A DNA stretch of 64,000 nucleotides from Saccharopolyspora sp. SCSIO 74807. GTDB lineage: Bacteria; Actinomycetota; Actinomycetes; Mycobacteriales; Pseudonocardiaceae. Both the position numbers and the translations under genes were made by a program. Where the stretch lies: NCBI RefSeq assembly GCF_037023755.1, contig NZ_CP146100.1, forward strand, positions 5,239,501 through 5,303,500, written 5' to 3'. This document shows positions 16,587 to 25,480 of this stretch, in pieces. Positions within the stretch are counted from its first letter, which is position 1. The number at the start of each line of letters is the position of its first letter. The notes under the pieces were generated by a model, which saw only the letters and a program-made list of their open reading frames with translations, did no database searches and was not told the origin of the DNA.

Positions 16587-18503
16587 TCAGCCCTCTGCTG
16601 CTTTCCGGATCTCGTCGATCGCTTCGACGTTCTCGGTGCCGGAGAGGTCACCGGGGTCCTGATCCAGCGCCACGGCGCGAATCGCGCGGCGGAGGATCTT
16701 CGCCGAGCGAGTCTTGGGCAACTGGCCGACCCGGTGCACCGCGCTGGGCGCGAACGGCTTCCCCAGCTCTTGGGCGACCATCTCCCGCAACCGGTCCGAG
16801 ACGTCCTCGGCGGCTCCGGAGGCGGGCACCCAGAACGCCCACACCGACTCGCCCTTCTTCGGATCGGGAACGCCGACCGCGGCCGCCTCCGACACCGCCG
16901 GGTGCGCGGTCAGCACCGCCTCCACCTCAGCCGGCGCCAGCCGCTTGCCTGCGATGTTCATGACGTCGTCGGAGCGCCCGCGGATGTACCACTGACCTTC
17001 CTCGACCAGCGCGAAGTCGCCGTGCCGCCACATACCCGGGAACGTCGACCAGTACTCCTCCAGGTAACGCGCGTCGTCCTTCCACACGCCGCGCGTCATC
17101 GCCGGCCACGGCTGGCGGCAGACCAGCTCGCCCACCTGCCCGCGCACCGACCGGCCGGCGTCGTCGACCACGTCGACGTCCATCCCCAGCGACGGGCCAC
17201 CGAGCGAGCAGCTGCGGATCGGCTCGACCGGGTAGGGCGACAGGAACGAGCCGCCGACCTCAGTCCCGCCGGAGAAGTTGATGATCGGCACCTGGCCAGC
17301 GAACACGGTTCCGGCGAGCCACTCGTAGGAATCCGGGTCCCACGGCTCGCCGGTGGAGCCCAGCGCGTGCACCGAAGACAGGTCGTAGCGCTCGTGTGGC
17401 GGCTCCTGCCCCGTGCGCAGGGAACGGATCAGAGTCGGCGACACGCCCAGCATGGTCACCCGGTGGCGTTCGGTCAGCTGCCACAGCCGGTCATTTCCCG
17501 GAACGTCCGGAGAACCCTCGTAAAGCAGCAGCGTCGCACCGTTGGCATGCGTGCCGAAGATGGACAGCGGTCCCATGATCCAGCCCATGTCGGTCACCCA
17601 GCAGAACACCCCGCCCGGGCCGACATCGAAGGCGTAGGCGACCTCGCTGGCCGTCTTGACCAGGAAGCCCGCATGGGTGTGCACCGCGCCCTTCGGCCGT
17701 CCGGTGGTCCCGGAGGTGTAGGCCAGCAGCAGCGTCTCGGTGGTGCTCATCGCTTCTGCCGCACCGGCTTGCCCACCGGGCAGCTCCGACCAGCGCACAT
17801 CCCGCCCGGTGGACGTTTCCGGTACTGCGCCGAGGTTTCCGACGAGCACGACGTGCTGCACCGTCGGGCAGCTTTCCACCGCCTCGTCGAGCAGCGGCTT
17901 CATCGCCACCTCGCGACGGCGCCGGACCGTGCCGTCGGCGACGATGACGACCTTCGCGTCGGCGTCCTGCAACCGGGCTGCGATCGCGGCCGGTGCGAAA
18001 CCGGAGAACAGCGGCACCAGCACCGCACCCAGCCGAGCCACCGCATAGCAGGCGATGACCGCCTCCGGATTCATCGGCAGGTAAAGGCCGACGGCGTCAC
18101 CGCGCCCGACGCCGAGCCCGTGCAGCCCGGCGGCCACCCGTTCGACCTGCTCCTCCAGCTCGCGGAAGGTCAGCGTGCGGGTCGTGCCGTCCTCGGCTTC
18201 GTGCACCACGGCCGCTCGCTCCGGCGCCTCGCTCACCCACCGGCCGAGGCAGGCATCGGCGATGTTCAGCGCCCCGCCCGGGAACCAGTCAGGGTGCTCG
18301 ATGCCGGCGGTGGTGTCCACGACGTCCGAGTACGGTCGGCGGAACGGCAGCCCCAGGTCCTGCACCACGGCGTCCCAGTACCAGCCGATGTCGGCCACCG
18401 ACCGCGCACGCAACTCATCGATGGACCCGATCCCGTGCGCTCGCGCCAACCGCGTGACGTTGGCGTTGTCCACGTAGTCGTCGGTGGGCTTCCAGGTGTA
18501 CAC
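16587..18503 (-). CDS. Acyl-CoA synthetase, acetyl-CoA synthetase-like
   Basis: A 638-residue AMP-forming ligase with the Acs/PrpE architecture. The N-terminal cap is followed by YTSGTTGRPKGAVHTHAGF, the FSGGTEVGG region, the GDFALVEEGQWYIRGR hinge and the C-terminal PKTRSAKILRRAIR, whose Lys is the usual acetylation and catalytic site. It is close to acetoacetyl-CoA or propionyl-type synthetases and longer than the ligase at 5140. The GTG start is one base after the stop of the dehydrogenase gene upstream, with GGAG before it, so the two are translationally coupled. Substrate unknown. Confidence 0.87.
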   Translation of the reverse strand: MYTWKPTDDYVDNANVTRLARAHGIGSIDELRARSVADIGWYWDAVVQDLGLPFRRPYSDVVDTTAGIEHPDWFPGGALNIADACLGRWVSEAPERAAVVHEAEDGTTRTLTFRELEEQVERVAAGLHGLGVGRGDAVGLYLPMNPEAVIACYAVARLGAVLVPLFSGFAPAAIAARLQDADAKVVIVADGTVRRRREVAMKPLLDEAVESCPTVQHVVLVGNLGAVPETSTGRDVRWSELPGGQAGAAEAMSTTETLLLAYTSGTTGRPKGAVHTHAGFLVKTASEVAYAFDVGPGGVFCWVTDMGWIMGPLSIFGTHANGATLLLYEGSPDVPGNDRLWQLTERHRVTMLGVSPTLIRSLRTGQEPPHERYDLSSVHALGSTGEPWDPDSYEWLAGTVFAGQVPIINFSGGTEVGGSFLSPYPVEPIRSCSLGGPSLGMDVDVVDDAGRSVRGQVGELVCRQPWPAMTRGVWKDDARYLEEYWSTFPGMWRHGDFALVEEGQWYIRGRSDDVMNIAGKRLAPAEVEAVLTAHPAVSEAAAVGVPDPKKGESVWAFWVPASGAAEDVSDRLREMVAQELGKPFAPSAVHRVGQLPKTRSAKILRRAIRAVALDQDPGDLSGTENVEAIDEIRKAAEG

Positions 18504-18504
18504 G

Positions 18505-19680
18505 TCAGCTCCTCGGCATGCCGAGCATCCGCTCGGCGACGATGTTGCGCTGGATGAAGGTCGATCCGCCTGCGATCGCGGTGCCGCGCGCTTGGTTCGT
18601 CAACCGCAGCCACCGGGAGTCGCCGACCTGCTCGTCGTCGAGGTCGAACTGACCACCGAGCGAGTCCAGGGACAGCCGGAAGTCCGCCAGGTCCTCCACG
18701 AGCGGGCAGAAGTACAACTTGCCGATCGACGCGGCCGGTCCGGGCGGCCCGCCCTCGGCGGCTTGCGTGATCACCCGCTGGCCGATCAGGTAGTGCGTCA
18801 ACGCACGGCCGTAGAGGTCGGCCACCTGTTCGCGCAGCTGCGGATCAGTCCCCAGTGGACGTCCGTCCTCCCCCGTGCGCGCGGCGATGTCTCCGATGAT
18901 GTCGTCCACTGCGCGCTTGGTGTTGACTCGGCCGGTCGCGATCGCGACCCGCTCGTAGGACAGCGTGCCCATCGCCACGCGCCAGCCGCCGTCGACCTCG
19001 CCGACGACGAGTTCGTCCGGGACGAAGACGTCGTCGAGGAACACCTCGTTGAACTCGGCTTCGCCGAGCATGTGTGCCAGCGGGCGCACCGTGATGCCGT
19101 CGCTGTCCATTGGCAGCAGGAAGTACGTGATCCCCTTGTGTCGCGGGCCGCCGCCGGTGCGTGCCAGCAAGATCGCGTGCGCGGCGAGTTGGGCCCGGCT
19201 GGTCCAGATCTTCTGGCCCTGGATCCGCCAACCGCCGTCGACCTTGGTCGCGGTGGTGCGCAGCGACGCCAGGTCCGATCCCGATTCCGGCTCGGAGAAC
19301 AGCTGACACCAGATCTCTTCGCCGGTGAGGATCGGGTGCAGGAAGCGCTGCTTCTGCGCATCGGTGCCGAAGTCGATGATGGTGGGGCCGGCGAAGTCCT
19401 CCCCGATGATGTTGAGGCGTTCCGGCGCTCCGGCCCGGTCGGTCTCCTCGTTGAAGATCGCCCGCAGCTTCTCGTCGACGCCACCTCCGCCGCACTCCTC
19501 CGGCCAGTACAGCCCCGCGTACCCGGCGTCGAAGAGCATCTGCTGCCACTGCCGCCAGAACGGCGCCTTGCCTTCCAGATCCGGCGGTTCCGGCCAGGGC
19601 AGCTGCGGCAGCGCGGCGGCCAACCACTTCCTGACCTCGCCCCGGAACCGGGCCTCCGCGGGAGAGTCTGCGAGCTCCAT
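18505..19680 (-). CDS. Acyl-CoA dehydrogenase, full length
   Basis: A 391-residue acyl-CoA dehydrogenase with the N-terminal WLAAALPQLPWP helix, FSEPESGSDLAS FAD-binding segment, QGQKIWTSRAQ, and the C-terminal GGSTFIQRNIVAERMLG end. The Glu of YEGT is replaced by Gly; SYERVA offers a Glu at the IVD-type position. This resembles the large partner of heteromeric actinobacterial dehydrogenases. The ATG at 19680 was preferred over one 15 bases upstream because AAGGG lies seven bases before it. It is the first gene of a unit with the synthetase, and shares a divergent promoter region with the MaoC pair. Confidence 0.85.
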   Translation of the reverse strand: MELADSPAEARFRGEVRKWLAAALPQLPWPEPPDLEGKAPFWRQWQQMLFDAGYAGLYWPEECGGGGVDEKLRAIFNEETDRAGAPERLNIIGEDFAGPTIIDFGTDAQKQRFLHPILTGEEIWCQLFSEPESGSDLASLRTTATKVDGGWRIQGQKIWTSRAQLAAHAILLARTGGGPRHKGITYFLLPMDSDGITVRPLAHMLGEAEFNEVFLDDVFVPDELVVGEVDGGWRVAMGTLSYERVAIATGRVNTKRAVDDIIGDIAARTGEDGRPLGTDPQLREQVADLYGRALTHYLIGQRVITQAAEGGPPGPAASIGKLYFCPLVEDLADFRLSLDSLGGQFDLDDEQVGDSRWLRLTNQARGTAIAGGSTFIQRNIVAERMLGMPRS

Positions 19681-19719
19681 GAACGAACCCTTCATCCGTG
19701 AACGGTCGAATGGTATTAT

Positions 19720-19730
19720 AGGACAGACCA
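19720..19730. promoter_or_regulatory. FadR-type operator (site D) beside TATAAT
   Basis: AGGACAGACCA lies midway between two divergent units. On the minus strand it reads TGGTCTGTCC followed directly by a perfect TATAAT -10, so a bound regulator would sit between -35 and -10 of the dehydrogenase promoter. The plus-strand MaoC pair starts 38 bases away. Confidence 0.7.
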
Positions 19731-19767
19731 AAATGGGAGGGTGTCGCGAGCAGGAGGGCTTTCGACG

Positions 19768-20193
19768 ATGACGGCAGAGCCGCTGGACGAGGTCGCCTTC
19801 GACGTCGAACGGGGCAAGATCCGCGAGTTCGCCCGGGCGACCGGCGCCGCGGACCCGGTCCACACCGACCTCGGTGCCGCGCGCGCAGCCGGTTTCGCCG
19901 CTGCCCCGGCCACGGCTACGCACGTCGTGGTCGCCGGCCATTACCGGGACCAGGCCGCCTTCGTCGCGAAGCTCGGCTTGGCCTTCGAGCGGGTCGTGGT
20001 GGGCTCGGTGAAGTGGACCTACCACCGGCCGCCGCTGGCCGGCGACACTCTCCGCGGTGCCCGCCGGGTCGCCGACGATGCCCGCAAGAAGGGGATGCGG
20101 TTCGTGACTCTGGAGACCGAATACCTCGACGCCGACGACCATCCGGTAGTCGTGCTCCGGGAAACGTTGATCGAGCGAGGAGATCAGCAGTGA
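19768..20193 (+). CDS. MaoC-like dehydratase, HadA-type subunit
   Basis: A 141-residue hot-dog protein of the FAS1-like dehydratase type, with FARATGAADPVHTD in the first third and a beta-sheet end. HadA- or ChsH-type subunits pair with a catalytic MaoC partner to hydrate enoyl-CoA. The partner follows at once with a GTGA overlap, so the two are almost certainly one heterodimer. The ATG has AGGAGG ten bases upstream; an in-frame GTG 27 bases earlier has no usable spacing. It is transcribed divergently from the acyl-CoA dehydrogenase that would make its substrate. Confidence 0.8.
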   Translation: MTAEPLDEVAFDVERGKIREFARATGAADPVHTDLGAARAAGFAAAPATATHVVVAGHYRDQAAFVAKLGLAFERVVVGSVKWTYHRPPLAGDTLRGARRVADDARKKGMRFVTLETEYLDADDHPVVVLRETLIERGDQQ

Positions 20194-20588
20194 GAGCACC
20201 CGTCGCGACAGAGCCCGGCGCGGAACTCCCGACGCGAAAGGTCGGTCCGGTGACGCAGACCGATGTCGTGCGCTTCGCCGGTGCGGGCGGCGATTTCAAC
20301 CCGCTGCACCACGACCCCGAATTCGCCCGCTCCGCCGGGTTCTCCGGTGTGCTGGCGATGGGGCAGATGCACGCCGGCATGTTGGCGGCGTGGCTGACCG
20401 ACTGGGCCGGGGTGGAGCACCTGCGCGAGTACGAGGTGCGCTTCGCTGCGCCGGTGTTCCTCGGGGACACGCTGTCGTTCTCCGGCCAGGTGCTGTCGGT
20501 CGACGACGGAATCGCCGAAGTGCAGCTCGCCGCAGTCCGCGACGAGGACATCGTGCTGCGGGCCCGCGCCGCGATCAACACCGGTTGA
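20190..20588 (+). CDS. MaoC-like dehydratase, catalytic subunit
   Basis: A 132-residue hot-dog hydratase. It has the catalytic Asp/His segment FAGAGGDFNPLHHDPEFA, the usual G-x-x-x-H-G-like MGQMHAGM region and a FLGDTLSFSGQV strand. It would hydrate 2-enoyl-CoA together with the preceding HadA-like subunit. The GTG start overlaps the preceding stop (GTGA) and is preceded by AGGAG seven bases upstream. It ends 12 bases before the converging LuxR-GAF gene, which leaves no room for a separate terminator. Confidence 0.83.
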   Translation: MRAPVATEPGAELPTRKVGPVTQTDVVRFAGAGGDFNPLHHDPEFARSAGFSGVLAMGQMHAGMLAAWLTDWAGVEHLREYEVRFAAPVFLGDTLSFSGQVLSVDDGIAEVQLAAVRDEDIVLRARAAINTG

Positions 20589-20600
20589 ACCGATGCCGGG

Positions 20601-21725
20601 CTACATCGTCCGGCGCAGGTACTGCGAGATCGCCTCCGCGCGGTTGTCCGCGCCCAGCTTGCGCAGGATGCGCTTGACGTGGGACTTGACCGTGCCGCTG
20701 GCGATCACCAGTTCCTCGGCGATGCGGACGTTCGTCGCACCCGTGGCCATCAGCGCCAGCACTTCCAGCTCGCGGCCGGTCAGCGAGGACTCTAGCACCG
20801 GAGGCTCGGACCGGCGGGCCGCCGTGCCGGCGTCGTGGCCGCTGAGCTCGACCTCCGCCGAGGCGAGACCGTCGAGCACCTCCTCGACCGCCTGCAACGC
20901 CGAGCGCACCTGGTCGCGCTGTTCCCGCAAACGCGCCAGCAGCACCGCGCGTTCGAAGATCTGCCCGAAACCGACCGCGAAGGACCACAGCACGTCGCGG
21001 TCCGCAGCGGTGACCGACCCGCGCATGCAGTCCGCATGCAGGAAGCCGATCACACGACCGGTCGGCATGATCGGGGCGGCGACGTAGGAGTTCATCGCGG
21101 AGGCGTCAAGCATCGGCCGGTACACCCGCGGGTCGTGGGCGGGATCGGTGATGAGCGCGGGTTCGCGGCGGCGGACCATCTCGGTCTCCAGCGGCATGTC
21201 CTCCAGCGGAACCTCCGGGGTGGCCCGCAGCCACTCGGCGAACGTACGTTCCGCATCCCGGCTACCGATGGCGTAGGACTTGTGCGGGCGCCACAGCGCG
21301 CCTTCGACGCGGGAGAGCATCACCCGGTGGAATCCGCAACTGCGGGCCACCACCTCGCACACCTGCCCCAGCAACTGATCCGGGTCCTGGAGTTCGCGGA
21401 GCCGGCCGAGCCCGGATTCGACTGCGGCGAGCCGCCGGTTTCGCTCGTGAGCCAGGAAATCGCGCAGTTCGAAACGCAACGCGTGCGCCTCGGCCAAGGC
21501 GGCGCCGATGGGGGAGGTCGGCTTCCCGGTGGCCATCTCTTCGGCGAGCTGCCCGACCACGACCACCAGGATGGTTTCCATCCCTTGCAGATCATGAGGT
21601 TCCTCCGGCCGCTGCCCGGAGAGCTGTTCCACTGTCCTGAGCAACCGCCGTCCCCGGTCGAGCAGCTCAGCCCGCTTGCGGGTGTTCCCGCCACCGGCGT
21701 CCCCGTACCGGAATTTCGCGCGCAC
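20601..21725 (-). CDS. LuxR-family regulator with GAF sensor
   Basis: A 374-residue one-component regulator: an N-terminal helical region, a GAF-like domain around residues 120-270 (SYAIGSRDAERTF, APIMPTGRVIGFLHAD), a coiled stretch and a C-terminal LuxR helix-turn-helix (SLTGRELEVLALMATGATN, ASGTVKSHVKRILRKLG). LuxR-GAF proteins of actinomycetes often activate degradative operons in response to aromatic or acyl ligands. An in-frame ATG 69 bases upstream (21794) falls inside the TetR-type operator, so the GTG at 21725 was chosen; it has GAAGGG before it. It is divergent from the TetR gene. Confidence 0.8.
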   Translation of the reverse strand: MRAKFRYGDAGGGNTRKRAELLDRGRRLLRTVEQLSGQRPEEPHDLQGMETILVVVVGQLAEEMATGKPTSPIGAALAEAHALRFELRDFLAHERNRRLAAVESGLGRLRELQDPDQLLGQVCEVVARSCGFHRVMLSRVEGALWRPHKSYAIGSRDAERTFAEWLRATPEVPLEDMPLETEMVRRREPALITDPAHDPRVYRPMLDASAMNSYVAAPIMPTGRVIGFLHADCMRGSVTAADRDVLWSFAVGFGQIFERAVLLARLREQRDQVRSALQAVEEVLDGLASAEVELSGHDAGTAARRSEPPVLESSLTGRELEVLALMATGATNVRIAEELVIASGTVKSHVKRILRKLGADNRAEAISQYLRRTM

Positions 21726-21778
21726 GATTCCGCGCCCTTCGTCGACGCCCGCTCCGCTGCGGTCGGTGTGACCACGAT

Positions 21779-21794
21779 GATAACGTACGTTCAC
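21779..21794. promoter_or_regulatory. TetR-type operator (copy 2)
   Basis: GATAACGTACGTTCAC sits between the divergent LuxR-GAF and TetR genes, 24 bases before the TetR start. The core AACGTACGTT is a perfect palindrome, and outer GTGTGA / TCACAC repeats flank it (21766-21771, 21791-21796). Its position indicates autoregulation. Confidence 0.6.
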
Positions 21795-21817
21795 ACAGTT
21801 GTGGTAGGTTCCGCAGG

Positions 21818-22369
21818 GTGGACAGGGACCGGAAGATCCTTGATTCGGCAGCCGCGGTCTTCTTCGAGAAGGGGTTCCACGGCGCCAGCGTTGACGAGTT
21901 GGGCACGCGCGCCGGGCTGAGCGGCCCTGCGCTCTACCGGAGCTTCTCCGGCAAGGACGAGATCCTGGCGACGCTGTTCAACGAAGCCCTCGACGAACTA
22001 CTGAGCGCGACCGCGCCGGTGCACGAGGACCCCGAGCAAGACCTGGAGCGGTTGATCCGGCACCACGTGCGTTTCGCCGTCGACCACCGGCACCTGGTCA
22101 ACGTCTACCAACGGGAGGACCGCTCCCTGGTCGACCCGTGGAAGCGCCACTTCGCACGCAGGCGGCGCCAGTACGTCGGGCGCTGGGAGACGACCATCGG
22201 ACGGTGCTTCCCGAGCGCGTCGCAGGCGAAGATCGCCACCGGCGCGCACGCTTGCCTGAGCGTGATCTTCTCCATCGCCTACTGGCCGAAGACCACCACG
22301 CGGCAGCCGGATCTCGCTGATGCGGTGACCGATTTCGTCCGCGCGGGGCTGGCCACGCTCGAATCCTGA
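21818..22369 (+). CDS. TetR-family transcriptional regulator
   Basis: A 183-residue repressor. Residues 1-50 form the TetR helix-turn-helix (ILDSAAAVFFEKGFHGASVD, RAGLSGPALYRSF), followed by a helical ligand domain with a C-terminal pocket. Its GTG start lies just after a palindrome repeated at two other loci, so it probably represses itself and the BadI-like unit. The ligand is likely an acyl-CoA or acid of the same pathway (inference). A hairpin follows ten bases after the stop. Confidence 0.88.
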   Translation: MDRDRKILDSAAAVFFEKGFHGASVDELGTRAGLSGPALYRSFSGKDEILATLFNEALDELLSATAPVHEDPEQDLERLIRHHVRFAVDHRHLVNVYQREDRSLVDPWKRHFARRRRQYVGRWETTIGRCFPSASQAKIATGAHACLSVIFSIAYWPKTTTRQPDLADAVTDFVRAGLATLES

Positions 22370-22379
22370 GCGGAAAGCG

Positions 22380-22407
22380 GCGCACCGCAACGGAGTTGGC
22401 GGTGCGC
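22380..22407. terminator. Hairpin terminator
   Basis: Nine-base perfect arms GCGCACCGC / GCGGTGCGC with a ten-base loop between the converging TetR and LLM genes. Confidence 0.65.
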
Positions 22408-22439
22408 TTCGGGCCGCGATCGGGGCACCGAGTCGTCGC

Positions 22440-23456
22440 TCAGTGGCTCCCGAAAGTCTCGATGATGGCGGCGGTGTTCTCCGCGACCCGCTCCGATGAG
22501 AGCGTGAAACTCGGCGAGTACAGCGCCGCGTGGTCGTAGCGCTTCTCCAGCGCCGGCAGGGCCTCGCGCACCTCGTCGGCCGTGCCGCACACTGCCATCT
22601 CCGCGAGCATCCGGTCCGAGACTGCGGCGATCATCGCTTCGTTGTCGTGGTTTCGGAAGGCGTCTTGGATCGCGGCGGCCTCTGCGCCGAAGCCGGCCGC
22701 CTCCATCACCGGCCCGTAGGACTTCGGCGCGACGTAGAACGCGATCTGGGCCGCGGCCTCGCGCCGTGCCTGCTGCGGGTCGTCGGAGATCGAGCAGATG
22801 ATCACGCCCTTGAGCGCGACGTCCTGCGGGGAACGACCGTTCCTGTCCGCGCCGCGGGCGATCGCCGGGCGGACCACGTCGTCCAGGTAGCGATCGGTCA
22901 GGGTGGGATGGCAGATCAACCCGTCGGAGACCCGGCCGGCGACCTCCACCATGCGGGAGTTCACGCCCGCGGTGTAGATCGGGAGGTTCGGCCGCAGCGG
23001 GGCGGCGATGTCGGCCGTGGGCGTGATGTCGACGTTGTAGAAGCGTCCGTCGTGCCGGACCGGTCCTTCATGCAGCCGCCACAGGCGCCGCAGCAGCGGG
23101 ACGAGTTCTTCCATGCGGGTGGCGGGGCCGTCCGGATCGGTGACTCCGTGCCACGCCTGCATCATCTTGCGGGTTCCGGTGCCCAGGCCGAGGGTGAACC
23201 GGCCACCGCTCATCTCGTCGAGGAACTTCGCGTCGTTGGCCAGCACCAGCGGCGACCGGCCGACCGCGTAGGCGATCGACGAGCCGACGCCGATGCGCTC
23301 GGTTCCCGCGGCCATCGCCGCGACCGAGACGACCGCCGAGCGGTTCAGGAACTCACCCGACCAGGCCGCGTCGAAACCGGCCGCTTCCGCGCGCACCGCG
23401 ACCGCCTGCGTGTCCCGCACTCCTCCCGCGAGCACCGTGATCCCTCGCGTCGCCAT
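22440..23456 (-). CDS. LLM-class F420-dependent oxidoreductase
   Basis: A 338-residue luciferase-like TIM-barrel protein with the F420-family signatures GSSIAYAVGRSPL, LGLGTGTRKMMQAWHGV and HEGPVRHDGRFYNVD. These enzymes use F420 or FMN to oxidise or reduce alcohols, aldehydes or enoyl groups. It is the last gene of a five-gene minus-strand unit with three enoyl-CoA hydratases and a phosphotransferase. A clear paralogue lies at 35315-36355 in the other hydratase-rich operon. The exact reaction is unknown. Confidence 0.85.
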   Translation of the reverse strand: MATRGITVLAGGVRDTQAVAVRAEAAGFDAAWSGEFLNRSAVVSVAAMAAGTERIGVGSSIAYAVGRSPLVLANDAKFLDEMSGGRFTLGLGTGTRKMMQAWHGVTDPDGPATRMEELVPLLRRLWRLHEGPVRHDGRFYNVDITPTADIAAPLRPNLPIYTAGVNSRMVEVAGRVSDGLICHPTLTDRYLDDVVRPAIARGADRNGRSPQDVALKGVIICSISDDPQQARREAAAQIAFYVAPKSYGPVMEAAGFGAEAAAIQDAFRNHDNEAMIAAVSDRMLAEMAVCGTADEVREALPALEKRYDHAALYSPSFTLSSERVAENTAAIIETFGSH

Positions 23457-23559
23457 CTCTCGCCGCCTTCCGTCTGGGAAATCCTGCGATGTTGCGTGTT
23501 CGCGACCGGCCGTCCGGGAACGCGACTTGTTCTACTCCTCGGCTCAGTCGCGGAGCGGC

Positions 23560-24636
23560 TCAGCGCGTCCCCTGTACCTCGCCCGAGGCGGGAACCTGCG
23601 GAGGTTCGAGCCCCGCGGTGCGGTGCGCGGCTTCCAGGAAGGAGCGCACCAGACCCGGGTCCGCGTAGTACTCGTCCCCGGTCCCCTGCACCGCCCGGCG
23701 GCGGCCGTACTCGTAAAGTACGGCCAGCTTCCACAGCGCCAGCGCGGTGTACCAGTCCAAACCGGACAGATCACGACCCGTGCGGGCGGCGTAGCGGTCG
23801 GCGAGTTCCTGCCGCGACGGGTAGCCGTCTTCGCACATGGCGGTGCCGAATTCCGCGGTGGGCGTCATCGGCGTCCCGCGCTCCGGTACGGACGCGAGGA
23901 AATAGCCCACGTCGAACAGCGGATCGCCGATGGTGGCCAGCTCCCAATCCAGCACCGCGGCGACACGGCCAGGCCGCTCCGGGGCCAGCACGACGTTGCC
24001 GATGCGGAAGTCGTTGTGCACGACCGTGTGCCCGGACTCCGGCGGCACGTGCGCGTCGAGCCAGCTGTAGATGGCCTCGAAGTGCGGTGGTGGGCAGCCG
24101 TCCTCGTCGGCGATCAGGCGACCCATCCGGCGCAGGTGGCGCTGGTTGAAACCTTCCGGCTTGCCGAGGTCGGCGAGCCCGACCGCGTGCCAGTCGACCG
24201 CGTGCAGGTCGGCGAGCGTGTCGATCAGAGACTCGCCGACTTCCCGCCGCGCCTGCCGGGTGTCCAGTGGGCTGGGCGTCTCGGTGGTCACCACGGGCCC
24301 CTCCATGAGGCTCATCACATAGAGCGGGACGTCGAGCACCTCGTGGGCCTCCGCCGTGGCGAGAACGCCCGGTACTGGCACGTCGGTGGCGTCGAGGGCC
24401 CCGATGAGCCGGGCTTCCCGGAGCATGTCGTGCGCGCCCGGCGGGATCGGTGGTGGTGGCGGGCGGCGGAGAACCAACCGGCGCGTGCCATCGCTGACGA
24501 GGTAAGTCAGGTTCGAGTGCCCGTCACCGATGCGCTTGGTGTCGACAGGGCCATCGCACAAACCGCGCACGCGCAGGAAACCAGTGAGCACATCGAGGGT
24601 TTCCGGTGTCCACTCCCATACCATTCCGGACCTCAC
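23560..24636 (-). CDS. Phosphotransferase-family protein (ACAD10/11-kinase-like)
   Basis: A 358-residue aminoglycoside phosphotransferase-fold protein. Motifs are GHSNLTYLV (nucleotide loop), HNDFRIGNVV (catalytic loop with Asp) and LDWELATIGDP (Mg-binding Asp). Members fused to or beside acyl-CoA dehydrogenases (ACAD10/11) phosphorylate 4-hydroxyacyl-CoA before elimination, so a role in hydroxyacyl-CoA handling is plausible here. The GTG start overlaps the stop of the preceding hydratase (GTGA); an ATG at residue 5 is also possible. A second, diverged member is at 29185-30219. Confidence 0.83.
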   Translation of the reverse strand: MRSGMVWEWTPETLDVLTGFLRVRGLCDGPVDTKRIGDGHSNLTYLVSDGTRRLVLRRPPPPPIPPGAHDMLREARLIGALDATDVPVPGVLATAEAHEVLDVPLYVMSLMEGPVVTTETPSPLDTRQARREVGESLIDTLADLHAVDWHAVGLADLGKPEGFNQRHLRRMGRLIADEDGCPPPHFEAIYSWLDAHVPPESGHTVVHNDFRIGNVVLAPERPGRVAAVLDWELATIGDPLFDVGYFLASVPERGTPMTPTAEFGTAMCEDGYPSRQELADRYAARTGRDLSGLDWYTALALWKLAVLYEYGRRRAVQGTGDEYYADPGLVRSFLEAAHRTAGLEPPQVPASGEVQGTR

Positions 24637-25448
24637 CTGCCCGTGAACCGCGGCGCGCGTTTGTCCTTCACGGCCGCGAGCGCCTCGGGCATGTCCTCGG
24701 TGCGGGTCAGCAGCGCCTGTCCGCGGTTCTCCAGTTCCAGCGCCGCCGAGTAGGAGCCGATCTCCTGGTTGCGCTGGATGGCGCGCTTGGACATGCGCAC
24801 GCCGGCCGCGGAGTTGGACGCGATCATGCGCGCGGTCCGCACCGCTTCGTCGAACAGTTCGCCACCCGGAACCACCCGGTTGACCAGGCCGATCCGGCCC
24901 GCTTCCGCAGCGTCGACGAGCCGTGCGGTGAAACCGATCTCGGCCGCCTTCGCGGGCCCGACGATGCGGGTGAGGTTGTAGGAAGTGCCCAGCTCCCCGA
25001 CCGAGAGGCCGACCTTGACGAAGGCGGCGCTGAACTTCGCGGTCGGCGCCGCGAGCCGGATATCCGCAGCGAGCGCGAGCGCCAGTCCGCCGCCGGTCGC
25101 AGGCCCATGCACCGCCGCGATGACCGGGAACGGCAGGTGCCGGATGGCTTGGATTCCGCCGGTGGCGGTCTCCTGGAACTTCAAGAACTCCCGGACTCCC
25201 ATAGTGGTGATGACCTCGATCTCGTCGAGGTCGAATCCCGCGCAGAACGCGCGCTCACCGGTGCCGGTGAGGATGAGGGCGCGCAGACCGCTGTCGCGCA
25301 ACGCGTGCGCGGCTTTGCCGTACTCGGCGAACATCTGCACGGTCTGCGAATTCATGCGGTCGGGACGGTTCATCCGCAGCACCGCGATGTCCTCATCAAC
25401 GAGCTCGAGGCTGAGCGTTTCGAGCTCCGGAACGTCGAGAGCAGCCAT
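24633..25448 (-). CDS. Crotonase-family protein, altered active site (copy 1)
   Basis: A 271-residue crotonase. The first catalytic Glu is replaced: TGGGLALALAADIRL has Ala where active hydratases have Glu. At the second position it keeps an acid in VGELGTSYNL. It may therefore be an isomerase, hydrolase or single-base hydratase. Its sequence is very close to the next gene upstream, including a shared C-terminal ALELENRGQALLTR block, which shows tandem duplication. It is in a unit of three crotonase genes plus the phosphotransferase. Confidence 0.82.
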   Translation of the reverse strand: MAALDVPELETLSLELVDEDIAVLRMNRPDRMNSQTVQMFAEYGKAAHALRDSGLRALILTGTGERAFCAGFDLDEIEVITTMGVREFLKFQETATGGIQAIRHLPFPVIAAVHGPATGGGLALALAADIRLAAPTAKFSAAFVKVGLSVGELGTSYNLTRIVGPAKAAEIGFTARLVDAAEAGRIGLVNRVVPGGELFDEAVRTARMIASNSAAGVRMSKRAIQRNQEIGSYSAALELENRGQALLTRTEDMPEALAAVKDKRAPRFTGR

Positions 25449-25480
25449 CAGCCGCTCCTCCCCTCAAGAACGTGGTCTGA

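Noticed and set aside
21241-21250. AACGTACGTT palindrome like the TetR-type operator
   Set aside because: It lies inside the LuxR-GAF coding sequence and lacks the outer GATA/TATC bases; probably chance.
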